A stretch of DNA of 64,000 nt from Monoplex corrugatus (taxonomy: Eukaryota; Mollusca; Gastropoda; Littorinimorpha; Ranellidae), in NCBI GenBank assembly GCA_030674185.1, contig CM060312.1:516169-580168 (forward strand), in the 5' to 3' direction. Positions within the stretch are counted from its first letter, which is position 1; each line of letters opens with the position of its first letter. Both the position numbers and the translations under genes were made by a program. Positions 57,448 to 64,000 of the stretch are shown here, one piece after another. The notes under the pieces are model-generated. The model was not told where the DNA came from. It ran no database searches and saw nothing but the letters and a program-made list of their open reading frames with translations.

Positions 57448-57726
57448 ATGAATAAGAAAGGGGCCATTCTCGGTGTTGTAACTTACAATGTGACATCGGA
57501 TCCTTGGAAAGCCAGTGTTGAGTTGGAAGGCACTGAAAATATGTTCAAACTGGACACTGGAGCAGACGTCACAGTAGTGCTGCCATCAATGGTGCCAAGA
57601 AGCCAGAGACCATTACTGAGACCTCATAAGAAGCTGCTCGGGGCAGGTCGAGTAGAAATTCCTTGCTTAGGCAAGTTCATAGCAAAACTAGTATACCAAA
57701 ACAGCAGCACTAAGCCAGAGATCTAG
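57448..57726 (+). CDS. Gypsy aspartic protease
   Basis: A 92-codon open stretch with the active-site motif KLDTGADVTV (Asp at residue 36) and a second-half glycine motif GAGRVEIPCLGKF. Typical size for a retroviral-type protease half. In this family it cuts the Gag-Pol polyprotein. It ends at a TAG right before the RT frame; the gag frame and this one are separated by lesions. Confidence 0.88.
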   Translation: MNKKGAILGVVTYNVTSDPWKASVELEGTENMFKLDTGADVTVVLPSMVPRSQRPLLRPHKKLLGAGRVEIPCLGKFIAKLVYQNSSTKPEI

Positions 57727-57728
57727 TA

Positions 57729-58732
57729 GTGGAAGGCCTCAAGGAAGCTTTGCTAGGTAAGCCAGCCATCAGTGCTCTGAAGATGATCAAGCGAGTCAAC
57801 ATGGTGACAGCAAACGGGGAAGTGCAGTACAAAGCAGAGTTCCCCAGATTCTTTGGAGGCCTTGGAAAGCTGCAAGACCCATACAACATCCGTCTTAGGG
57901 ACACGTGTTCTCCATATGCAGTGACAGCTCCACGTCGTTTGGCTCTTCCTCTGAGGAAGAAGGTCAAAGCTGAACTGGACCAGCTGGAACAGCAGGGAGT
58001 GATCCGCAGTATCAGCAAGCCTACTGACTGGTGTGCACCAATAGTTGTGGTCCCCAAGAGCAACGACAAAGTGTGTGGATTTGAGCAAGCTCAACGAGTC
58101 CGTTCTAAGGGAGAACTACCCCTTACCGACAACTGATGAACTTTTGGCTCAACTTTCAGGTGCAACCATGTTTACCACACTTGATTGCAATTCTGGATTC
58201 CACCAGATTCCACTGGATGAGGAAAGTCAAGAGCTGACTACATTCATAACTCCATATGGGAGGTACTGTTATACCAGATTGCCATTCGGGATAAGCTCAG
58301 GACCGGAGGTTTTCCAGTGGCGCATGAGTCAGCTCTTGGATAATCAAGTGGGGGTCATCTGTGACATAGATGATATCCTCATCTCTGGCAAGACAAAGCA
58401 GGATCATGACTTACATCTGAAGAGGGTCATGGAGACCCTCCAGCTTGCAGGAGTTACGCTGAATGGAGACAAGTGCCAGTTTGCCAAGGCATGTGATCTC
58501 CAAGAAGGGGATAGCTATGGATCCAGAGAAGCTTGCAGCAATCAGGGATTTTCCTAGGCCACAGAAAGTCTCAGAACTGAGAAGGCTCCTGGGAATCGTC
58601 AACCATGTCTCAAAGTTCGCAGGACCTACCCTGGCAGACGACGGCAAAGCCTTGCGGGATTTGTTGAAGCGAGACCAGGAGTGGACATGGGATGCTGCAC
58701 AGGAGGCAGCGTTTCAGAAAATCAAGAACTAG
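57729..58732 (+). pseudogene. Gypsy reverse transcriptase
   Basis: Three frames cover the RT: 57729-58075 (PYAVTAPRRLALPLRKKVKA, then QQGVIRSISKPTDWCAPIVV), 58045-58480 (FTTLDCNSGFHQIPLD, YTRLPFGISSGPEVFQ, ICDIDDILISGK) and 58463-58732 (MDPEKLAAIRDFPRPQKVSE, LRRLLGIVNHVSKFAG). The Asp triad of the RT is visible in LDCNSG and DIDDIL. One-base frameshifts lie near 58070 and 58490, and a TAG at 58730-58732 ends the last part. Not functional as it stands. Confidence 0.9.
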
Positions 58733-59069
58733 TTGACAGAGGCTCCAGTTTTGGCACACTACAGTGTGACAGAAAGACAATAGTCTCAGCAGATGCCTCA
58801 TGTTTGGGGCTGGGTGCAGTCCTCCTGCAAAAGCAGTCAGACGGACACTTGAAGCCAGTGTTCTACACATCCAAAAGCATGACGGACACTGAAAGAAGAT
58901 ATGCGCAAGTAGAGCGGGAAGCCCTTGCAGTAACTTGGGCATGTGAGAAATTTTCAGATTACATCACTGGGCTACATGACTAACCATAGAGACAGATCAT
59001 AAGCCCCTACTGGCCCTTCTGAAGACCAAAAGTCTAGAAGATCTGCCAGCCAGGATTCAAAGATTCAGA
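58733..59069 (+). pseudogene. Gypsy RNase H
   Basis: TIVSADASCLGLGAVLLQKQ carries the first catalytic Asp; KPVFYTSKSMTDTERRYAQV, EREALAVTWACEKF (Glu) and IETDHKPLLALLKTKS (Asp) follow. A stop at 58981-58983 and a frameshift between YITGLHD and the ETDHKP part break it. Confidence 0.88.
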
Positions 59070-60566
59070 ATGCGCCTGATGCGGTTCACTTACTCTGTTG
59101 AGTACACTCGAGGAAAGAACCTAGTGACTGCGGATGCACTGTCTCGAACGCCAGTAGGACAGCAGCAGCCTGACGAGAAGGAACAGGAAAAAGTGGATGA
59201 TCTGTTCGTGCGACAAGTGATCCAGAACCAGCCAACCACAGAAGAACGTCTGGAACAGATCAGAAATGAGTCTTCAAGAGACCGGATTTGTCAGACTCTG
59301 TACCGCTATGTCCAAGAGGGCTGGCCTGACTCTAGTCCTGAGGATCCAGAGCTGAAAGTGTTCTGGTCAGTCCGCTCAGAAATCACAGTGCAAGAGGGTC
59401 TCCTGTTATACAGAACCAGGTTGATCATACCAGAATTGCTGCGATCTGACATTCTCGAGAGACTTCACACAGGACATCAAGGCATCGTCAAATGCCAAGC
59501 ACTAGCCAGAGACACTGTTTGGTGGCCCAGGTTGTCAGTGCAGATCCAGTCCGTGGTACAGAAGTGCCCAGTCTGCATTAAGGAGAGATCTGTCCCACCT
59601 GAGCCGCTCATTACAACCGCCACACCAGCGTACCCATGGCAAAAATTTGGCATGGACCTCTTTGAAATGTTCAGAGAATAGTATCTTTTGGTTGTGGACT
59701 ATAATTTTCGCGATGTGGAGCTGGCACTTCTGAGCAACACTACAGCAGCAACGGTGATCGACCATCTCAAGAGTATATTTGCCCGCCACGGACTTTCTCA
59801 GATAATTGTGAGTGACAATGGCCCACAGTTTGCATGCAAACAGTTCCAGGATTTCGCTCAGAAGTATGAGTTCACTCACTTGACCAGCAGCCCTTACTAT
59901 CCACAGGCAAATGTGGAAGCTGAACGCGCCGTACGAACGATGAAGTCGTTGCTGACGAAAACAAAAGATCCCTATCTGGCAATACTAACTGATTGGGCCA
60001 CACCACTTAAACAAGGCCTGAGTCCTGCGGAGTTGCTCTTTGGCAGAAAAATCCGCATTAAGATGCCTGCTGCTCCTTTGCAGTTTTCTCCAGGGGGGAA
60101 GAAGGAGTTCAGGAAGAAAGACAAGCTCCAGAAACAGAACGCGAATTTGGACAGAGCTCACCGGGCCAGACCAGCACTTACATGTACTCTGCAACCAGGT
60201 CAGCCCGTTTGGGTGAAACCAGCCCAAAGTCCAGGAACTATCATACGGCCCCTACCCAACAAAGATTACGAGGTTCTTGTTCCCCGTGATCCCAACACAG
60301 AAACCCCAAAACCCATCCCCAGAACACTGTCGTCCCTAATTCCCACCAAGCCCCACTCTGACTTCGTTTCAACTCCCTGTTCATGGGACAATGCTGACGT
60401 GGCTGTGTCTGTGCCAGATATGCCAGGTGTGCCGAGCACTGCTTCCAGTCCAGGTCCTTCCAAGGGAATGATGTCTACTACCAGCCAAGTGCCGAGTCCT
60501 GCTGCACCAGCCCAGAAGACCAAAAGTGGACGTGTTGTGAAACTCCCTCATAGACTGGACTTATGA
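59070..60566 (+). pseudogene. Gypsy integrase with one in-frame stop
   Basis: RNase H end (YTRGKNLVTADALSR), then an HHCC zinc domain (HTGHQGIVKCQ ... VVQKCPVCIKER), then a DDE core: FGMDLFEMF (Asp), IIVSDNGPQFACKQF (Asp) and NVEAERAVRTMK (Glu), followed by SPAELLFGRKIR. The C-terminal tail is basic and Pro/Ser-rich, ending KSGRVVKLPHRLDL. A single UAG at 59679-59681 interrupts the frame between MFRE and YLLVVD; the rest is open for 292 codons. The catalytic triad is complete. In the family this enzyme inserts the DNA copy into the genome. Confidence 0.92.
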
Positions 60567-60654
60567 ATTGTATTGCTCGTGTGCTTTAAGAACAGAGCAG
60601 GAAACAAGGAATGGAACTGTTGTTTCAAAGAACTGAACTGTTATTTGACTAAGT

Positions 60655-60955
60655 GTTCATTTTATTTTATTTTATTTTATTTTATTTTATTTTATTTTAT
60701 TTTAATTTATTTTAATTTATTTTATTTTATTTTATTTTATTTTATTTATTTCAGTTCAGTTCATTTTATTTTATGTTATTTTATTTTATGTTATTTTATT
60801 TTATTTTATGTTGTTTTATTTTATTTTATTTTATTTTATTTTATTTTACTTTTCTTTTTTTTTTTTTTTTTTTTACTTTATTTTACTTTATTTTATTTTA
60901 TTTTATTTTATTTTACTTTATTTTACTTTATTTTATTTTATTTTATTTTACTACC
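60655..60955. repeat. (ATTTT)n repeat in the Gypsy 3' UTR
   Basis: About 300 bp of TTTTA pentamer with a T20 run at 60854-60874. Phe/Tyr-rich ORFs here are artefacts. Confidence 0.95.
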
Positions 60956-61061
60956 AAGTACAAGAAGAACTTTAAAGCTTTATGTAGTTTCAGTTGCATT
61001 CAATATTTCTTAGCGTTTACCGTTCACTGGGAGTGAAAGGAATTTGAGTTGTCCATTATTC

Positions 61062-61075
61062 TAAAGAAAGGGGGA
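61062..61075 (+). promoter_or_regulatory. Gypsy polypurine tract
   Basis: AAAGAAAGGGGGA directly before the 3' LTR, the expected plus-strand priming site. Confidence 0.85.
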
Positions 61076-61258
61076 TGTGACATAAGGCCTCATTCCTATA
61101 TATAACATGCCATTCTAGCTTGGCATACTTCCTATTTGGTACATGACACTTGGGCTTGAGCTTACATGGCGGTCTGATGGTGTCTGTTCCGACTGTCTGC
61201 ATGTGTTGTGTGATACAGCCATCTATTCAACATCCGCACATCAACACACAACATTAAA
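61076..61258 (+). repeat. Gypsy 3' LTR
   Basis: Same length as the 5' LTR; starts TGTGACATAAGG and ends ATTAAA where the 5' copy has GTTGCA. Followed by the target duplication GTTAT. Confidence 0.92.
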
Positions 61259-61263
61259 GTTAT

Positions 61264-61400
61264 TCTTCTTTTAAACCCGTGACGATAAAATGAGGGTCAG
61301 TGAGGTTTTACGAGATGGTTATAACCCTACACAGTTGGTTGGGCTTTAATGACGATGATAACAATAATGATAATAATAATAATAATAACAATAATAATAA
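61264..61400. other. Short flank and (TAA)n
   Basis: Host sequence after the Gypsy element, then a TAA/ACAATA repeat at about 61360-61400, probably the 3' tail of the next LINE. Confidence 0.6.
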
Positions 61401-61455
61401 TAGTAGTAGTAGGCCTCCCTCGGTCATGGCTGACCATGGACAAAGTACATCCGTT

Positions 61456-63095
61456 CTAATGTCTAGATGGGCTGTCTGCTTGGTCCAAGCAGCGTCGCCT
61501 GTGACTGTAGAGACCAATGCGAGAGAGGCAGTCTCTGTCGCAGCGGTCGCATGTGTATGCTGATGCTGGCCTGTTGGCTGTCATCCCTTTTCTGCGAACT
61601 TGCTTTTCTGCTGCAGCAGCTGACAGTTTGTCCTCACCAATCCGCAACTGTTTTTTGAGAGTGGTTCTCCAGCTGTTGCGGTCGTCTGCGAGGTCCTCCC
61701 AGGACTCAGTGTCAATCTCCAGCGCCTTCATGTCACGTTTGCAAACGTCTTTGTATCTCAGCTGTGGGCGGCCAATGTTTCTCTACCCTGTGGCAAACTC
61801 ACCATAAAGGATGTCTTTTGGGATGCGACCATCTTCCATGCGGCGAACGTGGCCCAACCAGTACAACCGACGCTGTCTCAGCAAGGTATGCATGGTTGGG
61901 AGGCCAGCGCGGGTCAGGACTTCGGTGTTGGTCACCTTGTCTTGCCAAGAAATGCCGAGTATGCGCCGTAGGCTTCTCAGGTGGAAGGTATTGAGCCTTT
62001 TCTCCTGATGAGCATGCGTGGTCCACGCCTCGCTGCCATACAGCAAGGTGCTGAGGACACAGGCGTTGTATACAGCCATCTTTGTTTTCGTGGTCTGCTT
62101 GGGATTTGTCCACACCCTTTGTGTGAGGCGGGCTAGTGTTGTGGCTGCCTTCCCGATCCTCTTGTCCATCTCTGAGTCAAGGGAGAGGTTATCGGTGATG
62201 GTGGACCCAAGATATGTGAATTGATGGATGGCTTCAGGCTCGTAGTCATCAATGGTAATAGCTGGTGGAGATGGCATGTCTTGGCCCAGGACGTTTGTCT
62301 TCTTAAGACTGATGGTCAGACCAAAATCTTTGCAGGCCTGGGAGAAGTGGTCTGTTAGTGATTGCAAGTCCCACTGAGTATGGGTCACAACTGCGGCATC
62401 GTCGGCAAATAGCATGTCTCTGATAAGGGCTTCAAGGACCTTTGTCCTTGCTCTGAGGCGGGCGAGGTTGAAGAGCCTGCAATCTGATCTGGTCCGCAGG
62501 TGGATCCCTTCTTGCGCTGTGCTGAACGCATACCTCAGGAGGAGAGCGAAGAAGATTCCAAAGAGGGTTGGGGCCAGGACGCAGCCTTGTTTCACACAGC
62601 TGCGTACGTCGAAGGGCTTGGAGAGGTTTCCGTTGAACTGCACCGTCCCTTTCATGTTGGAGTGGAAGGACTCAATTAAGCTGTGCAGTTTGGGAGGGGG
62701 GGGGGGGGGCAGCCGATTTTTCAGAGAGCCCTGAAGAGGCCATCTCTGCTGACTATGTCAAAGGCCTTCGTGAGGTCAATGAATGCCACATACAGGGACA
62801 TCCGCTGCTCTCTGCACTTGTCCTGGATATGACGAAGGGAAAAGACCATGTCTACCGTGGATATCTCTGCTCGAAAACCACACTGTGATTCCGGGTAGAC
62901 GCGTTCAGCCAGTTTCTGCAGGCGGATTAGAACTCGAGCGTAGACTTTGCCAACAATGCTGAGGAGCGAGATACCTCTGTAGTTGTTGCAGTCGCTCCTT
63001 TCGCCCTTGTTTTTGTACAGGGTGACAATCTTGGCGTCCCTCATGTCCTGCGGTACAGCTCCCTCATTCCAACACTGACAAAGGACTGCGTGCAA
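61456..63095 (-). pseudogene. LINE RT and C-terminal finger (copy 2)
   Basis: RT motifs on the - strand: IVTLYKNKGERSDCNNYRGI, VYPESQCGFRAEISTVDMVF, AFIDLTKAFDIVSRDGLF, then after the G-run shift CVKQGCVLAPTLFGIFFALL and DMLFADDAAVVTHT with the Asp pair. C-terminal part: LRRILGISWQDKVTNTEVL, LYWLGHVRRMEDGRIPKDIL, and a finger CDRCDRDCLSRIGLYSHRRR-C (C-x2-C-x12-H-x3-C) close to the stop at 61456. The same order as copy 1, with LFADDAA intact. Confidence 0.9.
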
Positions 63096-63946
63096 AGGGT
63101 GCAGAAGAGAAGTCTTGCAGTGCTTGATGAGGTCTGGGGAATTCCGTCGTTGTCAGGTGCTTTGCCTGATGCCAGGCTGTCAATGGCCTTGCTGAGTTCG
63201 TCCACAGTTGGCTCTGCGTCAAGTTCTTCCATTACCGGCATGCACTTGATGGCATCGAGGGCTGAGGGGGACACCATGGTCTGTGTGGAGTAGAGGTCGG
63301 AGTAGTGTTCCGCCCATCTTTCCATCTGTTGGCTAGGATCGCTGATTACTTCCCCAGTGGAGGATTTGAGGGGGACGATCTTGCTCTGTGTTGGTCCCAG
63401 TGCCTTCTTGATGCCATCATACATTCCTCGGATGTTGCCTCTTTCAGCAGCACTCTGTATCTCTTCGCTGAGCTCTGTCCAGTACTCGTTTGCGCAGCGC
63501 CTGGCGTTATGCTGAACCTTACTCCTGGCAGCCCTGAGGATTTGCGGGTTCTTCTCACTGGGTGACCGCTTATACTCGGTGAGTGCGGCGCGCTTGGCCT
63601 CAAACCAGTTGTGGGACTTCACAGTTTTCTTCCCAAAGGTGGCCATAGAAATGCGGTGCATGGTGTCTCGTAGCATTTCCCATCTCTCTGTGGCAGAGTC
63701 TCTGGGCTGCAATGCGTCGTATTCTCTCTCAAAGGCCTCTGCGAACTGTTCTACAAGATCTGGCTGAGACATCTTGCTGACGTCAATGCGAGGGTTCCTT
63801 TGTTTCTTTGAGCAGTGGAACTTCTTTGGTTGCAGCCTGATCTTGCAACATACCAGAGAGTGGTCTGTGTCGTAGTCTGCGCTGTGATAAGAGCGAGTGT
63901 GGAGAACGTTTTTGATAGCGGCACGTCTTACTAGGATCAAATCCAA
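63041..63946 (-). CDS. LINE endonuclease end and linker (copy 2)
   Basis: 301 codons open on the - strand. DYDTDHSLVCCKIRLQPKKF holds the Asp-His of an apurinic-type endonuclease (usual form SDHxL), preceded by HWHQLDLILVRRAAIKNVLH. Then come the linker NWFEAKRAALTEYKRSPSEK and RRCANEYWTELSEEIQSAAE and the RT start SLASGKAPDNDGIPQ. The frame changes near 63095. The N-terminal endonuclease should lie beyond 64000. Confidence 0.88.
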   Translation of the reverse strand: MDLILVRRAAIKNVLHTRSYHSADYDTDHSLVCCKIRLQPKKFHCSKKQRNPRIDVSKMSQPDLVEQFAEAFEREYDALQPRDSATERWEMLRDTMHRISMATFGKKTVKSHNWFEAKRAALTEYKRSPSEKNPQILRAARSKVQHNARRCANEYWTELSEEIQSAAERGNIRGMYDGIKKALGPTQSKIVPLKSSTGEVISDPSQQMERWAEHYSDLYSTQTMVSPSALDAIKCMPVMEELDAEPTVDELSKAIDSLASGKAPDNDGIPQTSSSTARLLFCTLCTQSFVSVGMRELYRRT

Positions 63947-64000
63947 TTGGTGCCAATGTTTTGAGCGCGGGTGCCTCCAGGAGACTTTGTGTTGAGGCTT

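Larger units (their letters stand above)
47338..61258 (+). mobile_element. Ty3/Gypsy LTR retrotransposon with nested insertions
   Basis: Bounded by two 183-bp LTRs and flanked by the 5-bp target duplication GTTAT (47333-47337 and 61259-61263). The internal part is split: leader 47521 to about 47770, then foreign LINEs to about 56577, then gag-pol (56598-60566), an ATTTT-repeat 3' UTR and a polypurine tract. By eye the LTRs differ at about 14 positions, so the insertion is not recent. Integrase style resembles the mag-type / K02A2.6-like Gypsy lineage. The open frames carry several lesions. Confidence 0.93.
61401..64000 (-). mobile_element. Zinc-finger LINE, copy 2 (runs off the window)
   Basis: A - strand element related to 24346-26516 and more complete: C-terminal finger (61456-61731), C-terminal region and RT (61783-62655, 62721-63095), linker and endonuclease end (63041-63946). 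It continues past 64000. A G run at 62696-62708 and small shifts near 61760 and 63095 break the ORF. Confidence 0.92.

Noticed and set aside
60573..61036. Phe/Tyr-rich ORFs
   Set aside because: Encoded by the ATTTT repeat in the Gypsy 3' UTR.

Overview
The window looks like animal nuclear DNA, most likely from a mollusc or another lophotrochozoan. It holds one intron-rich protein kinase gene spread over at least 38 kb. It also holds non-LTR retrotransposons of at least four kinds, a Penelope-like element, a tRNA-derived SINE and a Ty3/Gypsy LTR element, plus very large amounts of tandem repeat. No bacterial, organellar, rRNA or CRISPR feature is visible. The mollusc assignment is inferred from the mix of elements and is not proven.

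Host gene. Six exons on the + strand can be followed by reading frame and splice phase: A 7065-7259, B 8390-8646, C 16836-16915, D 26650-26849, E 38326-38547 and F 44887-45039. They give 369 codons: a helical, charged region followed by the glycine loop and ATP-binding lysine of a protein kinase. Layout and local resemblance suggest a DSTYK-like (dual Ser/Thr and Tyr kinase) relative. Neither the 5' exons nor the rest of the kinase domain was found in the window. Each intron is filled by minisatellites or microsatellites, and several arrays carry a copy of the neighbouring splice junction in every unit. Broken or truncated copies of exons C, E and F lie beside the real exons.

Layout. 1-7064: satellites, an L2/CR1-like LINE, RTE-like fragments and a decayed RT. 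7065-16915: exons A-C with their arrays. 16916-26650: triplet repeats with a Penelope-like insertion, a 38-bp array of splice-like units, and a LINE with a C-terminal zinc finger. 26850-38325: about 10 kb of TGTCTG/TGACTG repeat with an L2-like LINE inside. 38548-44886: tetranucleotide repeat, two head-to-tail RTE-like copies (one carrying a SINE) and further LINE pieces. 45040-47337: GT repeats, a partial copy of exon F and rearranged RTE-like pieces.

47338-61258 is one Gypsy element with two LTRs and a 5-bp target duplication, GTTAT. It was later filled by a CR1-like LINE that encodes a 2A-like peptide and a PHD finger, an L2-like copy inside that LINE, and an inverted pair of RTE-like copies. 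From 61400 to the end lies a second copy of the zinc-finger LINE on the - strand. All the element ORFs seen are broken or truncated.

I did not find a clear new multi-gene system. The most unusual signal is how the kinase gene's own splice junctions and exon edges have been amplified into tandem arrays and decayed exon copies.
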